Shown one piece after another: positions 1 through 8,469 of a stretch of 54,445 nt of DNA. The DNA comes from Bacteroidia bacterium (GTDB taxonomy: Bacteria > Bacteroidota > Bacteroidia > Cytophagales > JAAEPT01). The position numbers and the translations under genes were made by a program. The first letter of the stretch is position 1; each line of letters starts with the position of its first letter. The notes under the pieces are model-generated. The model did not search any database. It was not told the origin of the DNA and saw only the letters and a list, made by a program, of their open reading frames with translations. The stretch is taken from assembly GCA_030431525.1 (NCBI GenBank), contig JAUIJC010000031.1, positions 1-54,445 of the forward strand, given 5' to 3'.

Positions 1-95
1 GTTGATGAAATCGAAAAGGACTGTGGATTTGAACGGTAGTGAATGCATGGAATAACATCATTTGAGTTGATGCTATTATATACGTGAGGCTCTAA

Positions 96-977
96 AAGGT
101 TGTTATACCCATCTATGCAATTCGTAACACCTATTTGTTGAATACAGCTTACAAAAATGATTTATCAGGAGTAAATGTCAGGTTGGGTACTGGCATTGGA
201 GAGGGACCCATGAAAACAGCTTCTAAACACGGTAGTATTCAAATAATCAACCCTCCGCCACAATGTTGTTATAGTGCGTGCCGTAGGAATAAGGCTACTT
301 ACTTGATTGGTGGTAAGTTTCAACAAAACTCAACAAATATTGTCCGAAAGGAACACTATCAAGCTTCCTTTGGCTTTGACGTTAAAATTCACAGTAAGCC
401 CCCTGTATATGGTTTTTCCTTTTCAGAACTCCGACTTGCTTCCTCTATTTCAATGGGATTGGGAAAAGCTTTACTCTCTACGACAACTGCTAACCAGCTC
501 TTCCCATCAGGAGAGATAGGTCTCCGACTGTATAAAAATGGTTATATAAATAAATGGTCATTTGGACTATCTGCCAATAACCTAGTCTTCAAAAACATCC
601 AGTATTCTGACATTGAGCAAGAAACGTCGAATCCCTTCAAACCATTCTACTCCGTCCATGGCGAATATACCTTAAGACCAGACTTTAATTGGCAACTCAA
701 GCCAAAAGCCTTTTTCTTTCTAAACAACGGACAAGACATCGGCATGTTTGCCCTTGAAAGCATTCACGAAATTTCTAGAACGCTACACACATCTCTCGGC
801 TCAGCCTATTCCACCAATGATACATGGACATTCTTCGGAAGGATGAAATTTGGCGTGCAAAAAGTGGCTGTCTTTGACCTTTTTTATGCCTATCAAACAA
901 ATACTACTTTCAATACCCCTCATCAAATTGGAATTGGCTTGGGGCAGTTTGGAAAAAGTTATCAATACATTTTCTAA
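96..977 (+). pseudogene. 5'-truncated PorP/SprF-family outer-membrane protein
   Basis: This is the first of three tandem PorP/SprF-like genes (type IX secretion-associated outer-membrane protein family). From about position 126 it follows its neighbours residue by residue (NTYLLNTAY here, NPYLLNPTF in the next gene) to the C-terminus. The signal peptide and the SDLAGQYLFN segment that begin the other two copies are absent, and the frame runs into a stop at 93-95. The only nearby start is TTG at 135, which would give a cytoplasmic protein. The rest of the frame is open and barrel-like, ending in YQYIF. Positions 822-925 are identical to 1810-1913 in the next gene, which points to recent duplication or gene conversion. 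I read it as a decaying or recombination-truncated copy. An unusual upstream fusion or assembly edge effect is less likely. Confidence 0.7.
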
Positions 978-1008
978 GCACTAAATGCTCCCACACTCCA
1001 GAACTTCC

Positions 1009-1968
1009 ATGAAGAAAAACTTACTTCTATATATTTTCCTGTTTTTCACTTTATCCGCCTTCTGCCAGCAAAGCGATTTGGCGGGGCAATATCTTTTCAA
1101 TCCCTATTTGTTGAATCCGACTTTTGGAAATGATTTGCATGGAAACAACATCACGTTGGGAATAGGACTTGGTGAAGGACCAATGAAAATGGCACCGAAA
1201 CACGCAAGTGTTCAAGTAATCATCCGTCCAACAAAATATCCAGTATGCTTTAGGGGGTACTATGGGGGTTTTAAGCAGTCCCATTACCTATTCTTTCTCG
1301 GCGGAAAATTTCAACAAACTTCTACAGAAATCACCCGAAAGGAACACTACCAAGCTTCCTTTGGCTTTGACTTTATAATTGATAAAAAAACCCTTAAATA
1401 TGGTTCTATTTCAGAACTCCGACTTGCTTCATCTATTTCAATGGGATTGGGAAAAGCTTTGCTTTCTATAACAAACGCCAACCAGCTCTTCCCGTCAGGA
1501 GAGATAGGTCTCAGACTGTATAAACATAGATTTATAACTAAGTGGTCAATTGGACTATCTGCCAACAACCTAGTCTTCAAAAACATCCAGTATTCTGACA
1601 TTGAGCTAGAAACTCCGAACCCCTTCAAACCATTCTACTCCGTCCATGGCGAATATGCCTTCAGGCTGGACTACAATTGGCGACTCAAGCCAAAAGCCTT
1701 TTTCTTTCTAAACAATGGACAAGACATCGGCATGTTTGCCCTTGAAAGCATTCACGATATTTCTGACATGCTACAAACATCCCTTGGCTCAGCCTATTCC
1801 ACCAATGACACATGGACATTCTTCGGAAGGATGAAATTTGGCGTGCAAAAAGTGGCTGTCTTTGACCTTTTTTATGCCTATCAAACAAATACTACTTTCA
1901 ATACCCCTCATCAGATTGGGATTGGCTTGGGGCAAATCGCAAAGAGTTCTCAACGCACATACTATTAA
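1009..1968 (+). CDS. PorP/SprF family type IX secretion system membrane protein
   Basis: Predicted outer-membrane beta-barrel of about 319 residues in the PorP/SprF family; members help surface retention or secretion of type IX cargo, often gliding or adhesin proteins. The ATG at 1009 is chosen over 985 because it starts a clean signal peptide (MKKNLLLYIFLFF, cleavage near SAFCQ) and aligns exactly with the start of the third paralogue. The family opening SDLAGQYLFNPYLLNP follows the cleavage site. The C-terminal half is nearly identical at DNA level to the truncated upstream copy. No adjacent gliding adhesin or other T9SS gene is visible in the window, so the partner is unknown. Confidence 0.88.
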   Translation: MKKNLLLYIFLFFTLSAFCQQSDLAGQYLFNPYLLNPTFGNDLHGNNITLGIGLGEGPMKMAPKHASVQVIIRPTKYPVCFRGYYGGFKQSHYLFFLGGKFQQTSTEITRKEHYQASFGFDFIIDKKTLKYGSISELRLASSISMGLGKALLSITNANQLFPSGEIGLRLYKHRFITKWSIGLSANNLVFKNIQYSDIELETPNPFKPFYSVHGEYAFRLDYNWRLKPKAFFFLNNGQDIGMFALESIHDISDMLQTSLGSAYSTNDTWTFFGRMKFGVQKVAVFDLFYAYQTNTTFNTPHQIGIGLGQIAKSSQRTYY

Positions 1969-1983
1969 TAGCTTCCATACCCA

Positions 1984-2970
1984 ATGAAGAGAAACTTACT
2001 TCTATATATTTTCCTGTTTTTCACCTTATCCGCCTTCTCCCAGCACAGCGATTTGGCGGGGCAATATCTTTTCAATCCCTATTTGTTGAATCCTGCTTAT
2101 GGTGACAATTTTCTTCATAACCGTTTTCAGGGTAACAATATCTCCTTAGGCACTGGGGTTAGTAACACACCTTTAAAATTTGCGCCGAAACACCTTAGTG
2201 TCATATTAGCCTCTCGCTTAAGGAGGATAGAATGTTATATGGGCCCATGTCCCGTACCTCCTACTCCCTTCCTCGCTTTCAAATCGCAACAGACCTATAA
2301 CCAAGGAATATCTCAGGAACATCATCAGTTATCATTTGGAGTTGGTTTCTTAATTCGCAGAATCAATTCTAACTCCTCTGGCTACGGAAAAATTGCCTCG
2401 GGCAACATTCGATTTGCCCCATCATTCTCGATAGGAATTGGAAAAGCATCTTCCCAAACTATCTCCTTTAATGAAAAGTATTCAATCCTGTATCCGTTAG
2501 CCGATGCTGGCGTTCGACTTTACCAAGCAGGATATGGGATACGTGAATGGTCCATTGGACTATCTGCCAACAACCTTGTCCTCAGAAACATCTACTTTTC
2601 TGAAAGCGAAAATGAAACTTCAAACTTCTTCAAGCCATTTTACTCCATTCATGGAGAATATGCTTTAAAGATGTGGTACAACTGGCAACTCAAACCCAAA
2701 GCCTTTTTCTTCCTCAACTCCAGACAAGACATCGGCATGATTGCCCTTGAAAGCACCCATGAATTATCTAAAAATTGGAAAGTTTCCGTTGGGTCCTCCT
2801 ATGCTACAAATAATGCTTGGACATTTTTCGGGCGGATGAAATTCCAAGCCCTAAAAATGGCCTTTTTTGATGTGTTCTACGCCTATCAAACGAACACCTC
2901 TTTCAACACACCACATCAAATTGGGATTGGTTTAGGGCAGTTTGGAAAAGGATTTCATTATTTCAATTAA
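1984..2970 (+). CDS. PorP/SprF family type IX secretion system membrane protein
   Basis: Third tandem PorP/SprF-like barrel, 328 residues, starting 16 bp after the previous gene and probably co-transcribed with it. The signal peptide (MKRNLLLYIFLFF, cleavage near SAFSQ) and the SDLAGQYLFNPYLLNPAYG segment are shared with the second copy. The middle (residues about 40-110) has diverged most, including a short Cys-containing insertion (CYMGPCP) not found in the other copies. The C-terminal NTPHQIGIGLGQFGKGF is conserved in all three. Probably an outer-membrane protein serving a surface or secreted protein encoded elsewhere. Confidence 0.88.
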   Translation: MKRNLLLYIFLFFTLSAFSQHSDLAGQYLFNPYLLNPAYGDNFLHNRFQGNNISLGTGVSNTPLKFAPKHLSVILASRLRRIECYMGPCPVPPTPFLAFKSQQTYNQGISQEHHQLSFGVGFLIRRINSNSSGYGKIASGNIRFAPSFSIGIGKASSQTISFNEKYSILYPLADAGVRLYQAGYGIREWSIGLSANNLVLRNIYFSESENETSNFFKPFYSIHGEYALKMWYNWQLKPKAFFFLNSRQDIGMIALESTHELSKNWKVSVGSSYATNNAWTFFGRMKFQALKMAFFDVFYAYQTNTSFNTPHQIGIGLGQFGKGFHYFN

Positions 2971-3071
2971 AACACTCCAACTATTCAAAAAAGGGCAACA
3001 CTTATTCAAGTCCCCCACCACTCCCCACTTTATCCACCGAAGTTTGGAGCATCAACCAAAAAGTAAAAACG

Positions 3072-3464
3072 ATGAACCGCTCCATTCTCAAACAAAGCCT
3101 ACTTGTCTTCGGTACCATTGCCTTAGGAATGGCCACCCGAAAACTCGGCTTCCTCTTCCCCGACTTCATCGCTGTATACGGTGGAGACGCACTATGGGCG
3201 CTGATGGTTTACTGGGGCTTTGGACTGCTTTTTCCAAAGAAAAGCCCGTGGACCATTTTCATGATGGCCACGGGCTTCTCGTTTTTTATTGAATTCAGCC
3301 AGCTTTACCAAGCGGATTGGATCAATGCCTTGCGCAGAAATCCATTTGGTGCATTGGTACTGGGAAACACCTTTGTTTGGACGGATTTGCTGTGTTATTC
3401 TGCTGGAACAATTTTGGGTTTTGGCATTGAAAGCTTTACAAGGCGTTTATCTGAAGACCAATGA
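3072..3464 (+). CDS. DUF2809 family membrane protein
   Basis: A 130-residue protein with about four hydrophobic helices. It matches DUF2809 proteins of unknown function: GGDALWALMVYWG, FFIEFSQLYQADWINALR and FGALVLGNTFVWTDLLCY are the conserved blocks. The ATG at 3072 follows an A-rich stretch. It stands alone between the PorP genes and a convergent membrane-protein gene. The role is unknown; the family is often annotated as a ribosomal maturation or inner-membrane protein without experimental support. Confidence 0.85.
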   Translation: MNRSILKQSLLVFGTIALGMATRKLGFLFPDFIAVYGGDALWALMVYWGFGLLFPKKSPWTIFMMATGFSFFIEFSQLYQADWINALRRNPFGALVLGNTFVWTDLLCYSAGTILGFGIESFTRRLSEDQ

Positions 3465-3520
3465 TTTCTTCCAATTGCGCTTTTATCTCATTCATACCAA
3501 CAACCGATAATTTTATACCA

Positions 3521-4195
3521 TTAAACGGTCTTAGAGGCAGGTTTGGCTCCATCACCAGTATCCTTGACCACAAGCCTCATCCCAAATTTATTCAGCTCGT
3601 AGGAAATCCCACCAGACAAAAACAAAAAGGCCTCTTGGTGGTATGCCCCTTTCACCCAAACCCAGACAAACATGAGAAGCGAATGTATAATCCAAATCAA
3701 TCGGGTTTTCTCAGATAATCGCTCGGTGACGGCCAACAGAACAATAGCAATCACCAAGTAAGTCACTGTTACCTCAATCGCCTCCAGCATATCCCCATTT
3801 TGGTATTCATAAAACCCTACCAACAGGAGATAGACTATCGCCAAATATTTCCAAAACGGCTTATCAATTTTCTTCCCCAATAAATTCCCAATGAGCACCA
3901 CCAAACCGTGCACCCTGACATGGACATTATTGAACACCTCAAATTGAATGGTCACCAAAATGAATAAGCCGAAAAGGATGTAAAGAAGCCATTCACCTTT
4001 TTTTTGTTCAAAATCGTCAATAAAGAAGTCGGCTAATCCAATAAGCTGAAAATGAACAAACTGCCATAACAATATGCCCCAAGGTAAATTTTCTATAGCC
4101 CCGCCACTTCTTAGCAAAACACAAAAAACCAACAGGCTTTGTACCCCCACATTCACCAACCGAGACTGAGGTCCAGACAACAGCTTACCCAACAT
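3521..4195 (-). CDS. Hypothetical multi-pass membrane protein
   Basis: A 224-residue protein with about six predicted membrane helices (for example VGVQSLLVFCVLL, LLYILFGLFILVTIQF, YLVIAIVLLAVTERL, LIWIIHSLLMFVWVWV) and a polar C-terminal tail. I do not recognise the family. It is convergent with the DUF2809 gene, with 56 bp between them, and is read away from the beta-oxidation genes. The predicted hydrophobic pattern, normal codon use and ATG start support it as a real gene. The HVRVHGLVVLIGN segment may be functional, but no motif can be named. Confidence 0.7.
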   Translation of the reverse strand: MLGKLLSGPQSRLVNVGVQSLLVFCVLLRSGGAIENLPWGILLWQFVHFQLIGLADFFIDDFEQKKGEWLLYILFGLFILVTIQFEVFNNVHVRVHGLVVLIGNLLGKKIDKPFWKYLAIVYLLLVGFYEYQNGDMLEAIEVTVTYLVIAIVLLAVTERLSEKTRLIWIIHSLLMFVWVWVKGAYHQEAFLFLSGGISYELNKFGMRLVVKDTGDGAKPASKTV

Positions 4196-4532
4196 AACTC
4201 TTTAGTTTTCAAGAGGTAAAAAACATCCCCTCTTGCCAAGCACAGAAATCAACCACGATTTTACTTCTTAAAGAAGCACGTCAACAACAAAGCTATCCCT
4301 TTTTAGTCGCGAACGTAAAACCACTTCCTCCAACATCTACAAACAAGGAATCGGCAAAGACTTTGATACAAAATTTTCTATAAACAGCCGAAAAAAAGAG
4401 GGGTGAAAATTTCATTTACAAAAGAAACCTTGTCTACTTGTTACTCGTAGATAGAGGTGCTCGTAAGAGCCTTCTCCCTCATTTTTTTACTGTTTTTAAA
4501 ATCGTTTTTTCCGCTTAGCCCCTATAGTTTCT
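4196..4532. other. Divergent intergenic region upstream of fadN
   Basis: This 337-bp AT-rich spacer lies between two divergently read genes and should hold both promoters. An inverted repeat AAGAGG/CCTCTT lies at about 4211-4236, close to the start of the leftward membrane-protein gene. Near fadN a TCTAC/GTAGA pair and a GCTC/GAGC pair lie around 4433-4470. No convincing TAnnTTTG box or known fatty-acid operator was found. No coding potential was seen. Confidence 0.4.
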
Positions 4533-6932
4533 ATGAAGAGAGTCATTAAAAAGGTAGCCGTGCTCGGATCCGGTGTTATGGGTTCCCGCATTGCCTGCCA
4601 TTTCGCCAACATTGGCCTCGACGTGCTGTTGTTGGACATCGTACCACGCGAACCTAACGACAAGGAGAAGGCCAAGGGACTAGACACTTCCCACCCTGCC
4701 GTGCGCAACCGTATCGTCAACGACGCCCTCCAATTTGCGCTCAAATCCAACCCATCCCCCAACTATCACAAGTCCTTCGCAAGTCGCATCACCACGGGCA
4801 ACTTCGAGGACGACATGGCCAAAATCTCCGATTGCGACTGGACCATTGAGGTGGTTATCGAGGATTTGAAAATCAAGAAAATCATCTACGACCAGGTAGA
4901 AGAACACCGTAAACCTGGTACGCTCATCACCTCCAACACTTCTGGCATTCCTATCCATTTGATGTCTGACGGCCGAAGCGAGGATTTCCAAAAACATTTC
5001 TGTGGCACGCACTTCTTCAACCCGCCACGCTATCTAAAGCTCTTTGAGGTCATCCCAGGTCCAAAGACCGACCCAGCAGTGCTGGACTTCTTCATGGATT
5101 ACGGGGACAAGTTCCTCGGAAAAACCACCGTCCTCTGTAAGGACACGCCGGCGTTTATCGCCAACCGTGTGGGCATTTTCTCCATTATGAACGCCTTGGA
5201 AACCGTATTGGAGCTGGGCATGACCGTGGAGGAAGTGGACAAACTTACTGGACCTGTTATCGGCCGTCCAAAGTCCGCTACTTTCCGCACGATGGACGTC
5301 GTGGGTAACGACACCTTAATTAAGGTGGCCAACAACCTCTACGCAACCCTGCCGAACGACGAAGCACGCGACAGCTTCAAGCTTCCGGAACTCCTCCAAA
5401 AAATCGAGGAGAACCAATGGTTTGGAGACAAGTCGGGACAAGGGTTCTACAAAAAGACGAAGGAAAACGGCAAGAAGGTCATCCTTTCCTTGGACCTCAA
5501 AACCTTTGAATACAGCCCACAGGAGAAGGTCAAGTTCCCTGTTTTGGAACAGACCAAAGCCATCGACAAGGTAAAAGACCGCTTCAAAATTCTACTAAAG
5601 GATAAAGGCAAGGCGGGGGATTTCTACCGCAAGACCTTCTTCAACATCTTCAAATACGTTTCCAACCGCATCCCTGAGATCGCCGATGAACTTTACAAAA
5701 TCGACGATGCGCTCAAAGCAGGATTCGGCTGGGAAATGGGCCCATACGAAACTTGGGATGCCGTTGGCGTAGAACACGCTGTGGCCATGATGAAGGAAGC
5801 TGGATTGGCTCCCGCCCCTTGGGTGGACGAGATGCTTTCCAAAGGCATCACCAGTTTCTACAAGGTCGAGAACGGCACCAAGCATTACTACGACATCCCA
5901 AGCGGAGCCTACAAAAAGGTTCCAGGCTTGGACGAGTTCATCCTTTTGGACACCCTCCGCGATTCAAAAGTGGTGTGGCAAAACGCTGGCGTCACCTTGT
6001 TCGACATCGGCGATGGCATCCTCAACTTAGAGTTCCACACCAAGATGAACACCATGGGTAGCGAGGTGATCCAAGGGATTATGAAAAGCATCGATATCGC
6101 CGAGGAAAAATACCAAGGCCTTGTTATCGCCAACGAAGGAGCCAACTTCTCGGCAGGTGCTAACCTCGGCTTGGTGTTTATGTATGCCACCGAACAGGAA
6201 TACGACGAAATTGACATGATGATCAAGGCTTTCCAAACGGCCATGATGCGCGTGCGCTATTCAGCTATTCCAGTGGTTGTAGCTCCTCACGGTATGGCGC
6301 TTGGTGGTGGTTGTGAAATCACATTACATGCCGATCGGGTAGTTGCTTCTTCCGAGCTCTACACTGGACTCGTAGAATTTGGCGTAGGCTTGATTCCAGC
6401 CGGTGGTGGCACCAAGGAATTCACCCAGCGCGTCTCTAAAAACATTGAAGACGGCGACATCCTTGTCAATGCTTATAAGAACGCCTTCCTAAATATTGGT
6501 ATGGCCAAGGTATCCACCTCAGCCCATGAAGCCTTCGACTTGGGTATCCTCCAAAAGGGCGACAAGGTGGTAATGAACAAAGCCCGCCAAATCGCAGAGG
6601 CCAAGAAAATCGCACTGGAAATGGCCGAAGCTGGATACACGCAAAAACCTCAGAACAAGGATATCAAGGTACTCGGAAAACAAGTATTGGGCATGTTCCA
6701 TGTCGGCGCACATTCCATGTACTCGGGTGGTTACATCAGCGAGCATGACATGAAGATTTCCCAGAAACTGGGATACATTATGGCCGGTGGTGACCTTTCT
6801 GCTCCTACTCTTGTCTCCGAACAATATCTCTTGGATCTCGAACGCGAGGCATTCCTTTCATTAACAGGTGAGCGGAAAACCTTGGAGAGGATTCAGAGCA
6901 TCCTAACAACAGGAAGGCCGTTGCGGAACTAA
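4533..6932 (+). CDS. fadN: 3-hydroxyacyl-CoA dehydrogenase / enoyl-CoA hydratase
   Basis: A 799-residue bifunctional beta-oxidation enzyme. The NAD-binding Rossmann motif GSGVMG is at residues 12-17, and the dehydrogenase catalytic region HFFNPPRYLKLFEVIP is near residue 160. The C-terminal third is a crotonase fold, with GANFSAGANLG near residue 535 and the oxyanion motif MALGGGCEITLHADR near 590. The dehydrogenase-first order is that of Bacillus FadN and the reverse of E. coli FadB. It oxidises L-3-hydroxyacyl-CoA and should also hydrate enoyl-CoA. It is followed by the thiolase and acyl-CoA dehydrogenase genes, which supports this assignment. The ATG at 4533 starts directly at the Rossmann fold. 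Confidence 0.95.
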   Translation: MKRVIKKVAVLGSGVMGSRIACHFANIGLDVLLLDIVPREPNDKEKAKGLDTSHPAVRNRIVNDALQFALKSNPSPNYHKSFASRITTGNFEDDMAKISDCDWTIEVVIEDLKIKKIIYDQVEEHRKPGTLITSNTSGIPIHLMSDGRSEDFQKHFCGTHFFNPPRYLKLFEVIPGPKTDPAVLDFFMDYGDKFLGKTTVLCKDTPAFIANRVGIFSIMNALETVLELGMTVEEVDKLTGPVIGRPKSATFRTMDVVGNDTLIKVANNLYATLPNDEARDSFKLPELLQKIEENQWFGDKSGQGFYKKTKENGKKVILSLDLKTFEYSPQEKVKFPVLEQTKAIDKVKDRFKILLKDKGKAGDFYRKTFFNIFKYVSNRIPEIADELYKIDDALKAGFGWEMGPYETWDAVGVEHAVAMMKEAGLAPAPWVDEMLSKGITSFYKVENGTKHYYDIPSGAYKKVPGLDEFILLDTLRDSKVVWQNAGVTLFDIGDGILNLEFHTKMNTMGSEVIQGIMKSIDIAEEKYQGLVIANEGANFSAGANLGLVFMYATEQEYDEIDMMIKAFQTAMMRVRYSAIPVVVAPHGMALGGGCEITLHADRVVASSELYTGLVEFGVGLIPAGGGTKEFTQRVSKNIEDGDILVNAYKNAFLNIGMAKVSTSAHEAFDLGILQKGDKVVMNKARQIAEAKKIALEMAEAGYTQKPQNKDIKVLGKQVLGMFHVGAHSMYSGGYISEHDMKISQKLGYIMAGGDLSAPTLVSEQYLLDLEREAFLSLTGERKTLERIQSILTTGRPLRN

Positions 6933-7015
6933 GCTTGATTTTTTGATGGACGAGAGTGTCCATCAGGCATACTACTGAAAATTGCCATTGTTGGGACAAA
7001 GGACTTACGTCCTCT

Positions 7016-7082
7016 GCTAAGGAGAACCGCCCTTTCAGGGCTACACAAAGAACTTAGCCCTGAAAGGGCGGTTCTCCTTAGC
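7016..7082. repeat. Three-hairpin REP-like element, copy A
   Basis: A perfect 28-bp inverted repeat: left arm 7016-7043, 11-nt loop, right arm 7055-7082, with core CGCCCTTTCAGGGCT. It is flanked by a small hairpin on the left (GGACTTACGTCC, about 7001-7012) and another on the right (ATGGGTGAAACCCAT, about 7084-7098). The same three-hairpin plan with different stem sequences recurs at 27580-27684, and a half copy lies at 28562-28610. It sits in the 202-bp gap between fadN and fadA. There is no U-run after the stem, so it is not an ordinary terminator. Confidence 0.85.
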
Positions 7083-7134
7083 GATGGGTGAAACCCATTG
7101 ACATTGGATTACACACATTTAAAGCAATCATCCT

Positions 7135-8310
7135 ATGGAAGCATATATAGTTCAAGGATTCCGATCAGCAGTAGGAAAAGCCCCACGCGGTGCCTTCCGT
7201 TTCTACCGCCCCGATGATCTCGCAGCGGACGTCATCAAACACCTGATGTCCACCATGCCGCAGATTGACCATAATGAAATTGACGATGTAATTGTTGGCA
7301 ACGCAACTCCTGAGGCTGAACAAGGCCTCAACGTAGGCCGAATGATTTCATTGATGGGCTTGGATACCGAAAAAGTACCAGGCATGACTGTCAACCGATA
7401 CTGTTCATCAGGCTTGGAAACAATCGCCATTGCATCGGCAAAAATCAAAGCCGGTATGGCTGACTGCATCATCGCTGGTGGCGTGGAATGCATGAGCCCG
7501 ATTCCATTTGGCGGATGGCGCATCGTACCTAACCACGGCGTAGCCACCAAGCACGCAGATTGGTACTGGGGCATGGGACTTACAGCCGAAGCCGTAGCCA
7601 ACGAGTTCAAGGTCTCCCGAGAAGATCAAGACGCCTTCTCCTTGAAATCCCACGAAAAGGCGCTTAACGCCATCAAAGAGGGAAAATTCAGGGATGAAAT
7701 CGTACCAATCAACATCGAAGAAACCTACCTCGATGCCAACGAAAAGAAGAAAACACGAAGCTTTACTGTGGACACCGACGAAGGTCCACGCGCAGGTTCC
7801 ACCATGGAAGCCATGGCAAGGTTGCGTCCCGTGTTTTCAGCAAGAGGCTCGGTTACAGCAGGTAACTCTTCGCAGACATCAGATGGTGCGGCTTTTGTTA
7901 TGGTAGTTTCAGAGGATTTCCTCAAGCGACACAACCTGACCCCAATCGCCCGATTGGTCGGCTACTCGGTCGCTGGATTGGAACCACGGATCATGGGCGT
8001 CGGCCCGATTTACGCCGTTCCAAAAGTCCTCAAACAAACAGGTCTGTCACTTAACGACATCAACCTCTTCGAGCTTAACGAAGCCTTCGCATCACAGTCC
8101 GTCGCCGTCGTCAAAGAACTCGGCATCAACCCGGATATCGTCAACGTCAACGGAGGAGCCATCGCCCTCGGTCACCCGCTCGGCTGCACCGGCGCAAAGC
8201 TTTCCGTTCAAATCTTCAACGAACTCAAACGCAGGCAGCAGAAATACGGTATCGTCACCATGTGCGTGGGAACCGGTCAAGGTGCCGCAGGAGTTTTCGA
8301 AATGCTTTAA
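7135..8310 (+). CDS. fadA: Acetyl-CoA acyltransferase (3-ketoacyl-CoA thiolase)
   Basis: A 391-residue thiolase catalysing thiolytic cleavage of 3-ketoacyl-CoA, the last step of the beta-oxidation cycle. Nucleophile Cys90 lies in NRYCSSGLETI, His347 in GGAIALGHPLGCTGAK and Cys377 in MCVGTGQGAAG, the complete thiolase triad. Length is typical of the family. It follows the FadN gene after a 202-bp gap filled by a structured repeat and precedes the acyl-CoA dehydrogenase. The order equals Bacillus fadN-fadA-fadE. Whether the repeat uncouples expression cannot be told from sequence. Confidence 0.95.
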   Translation: MEAYIVQGFRSAVGKAPRGAFRFYRPDDLAADVIKHLMSTMPQIDHNEIDDVIVGNATPEAEQGLNVGRMISLMGLDTEKVPGMTVNRYCSSGLETIAIASAKIKAGMADCIIAGGVECMSPIPFGGWRIVPNHGVATKHADWYWGMGLTAEAVANEFKVSREDQDAFSLKSHEKALNAIKEGKFRDEIVPINIEETYLDANEKKKTRSFTVDTDEGPRAGSTMEAMARLRPVFSARGSVTAGNSSQTSDGAAFVMVVSEDFLKRHNLTPIARLVGYSVAGLEPRIMGVGPIYAVPKVLKQTGLSLNDINLFELNEAFASQSVAVVKELGINPDIVNVNGGAIALGHPLGCTGAKLSVQIFNELKRRQQKYGIVTMCVGTGQGAAGVFEML

Positions 8311-8318
8311 TACAGTGC

Positions 8319-8460
8319 ACAGTTATCAGTTATCAGTTAACAGCCGACCAAGGCGGAAGCGTGAGTATCAATATTCACACATAACTGAGGTTTCTATTGA
8401 AACCCACTCCCCATAACTGACAAGTGATAACTGTTAACTGATCCCTGTTAACTGATAAAC
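8319..8460. repeat. Inverted repeat of TTATCAG/TTAACAG words
   Basis: The left block at about 8319-8345 is built of quasi-tandem 7-bp words (TTATCAG, TTAACAG). The right block at 8425-8459 contains their reverse complements (CTGTTAACTGAT). The spacer holds a third partial word (ATAACTGAG). The same vocabulary recurs at 28446-28513 with 28624-28660, and in altered form at 39578-39624. It fills the fadA-fadE gap. Confidence 0.75.
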
Positions 8461-8469
8461 TTTCCGCTT

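Noticed and set aside
1-95. Remnant of the missing 5' end of the first PorP gene
   Set aside because: TGCATGGAATAACATCA (about 44-60) recalls a segment of copy 2, but the match is short, out of order and cannot be told from chance.
3461-3718. Plus-strand frame of 85 codons between two convergent genes
   Set aside because: It overlaps the minus-strand membrane-protein gene, has no recognisable features and no start context.
7016-7082. Rho-independent terminator between fadN and fadA
   Set aside because: No T-run follows, and the same three-hairpin element is found elsewhere in both convergent and other contexts, so it is better read as a dispersed repeat.
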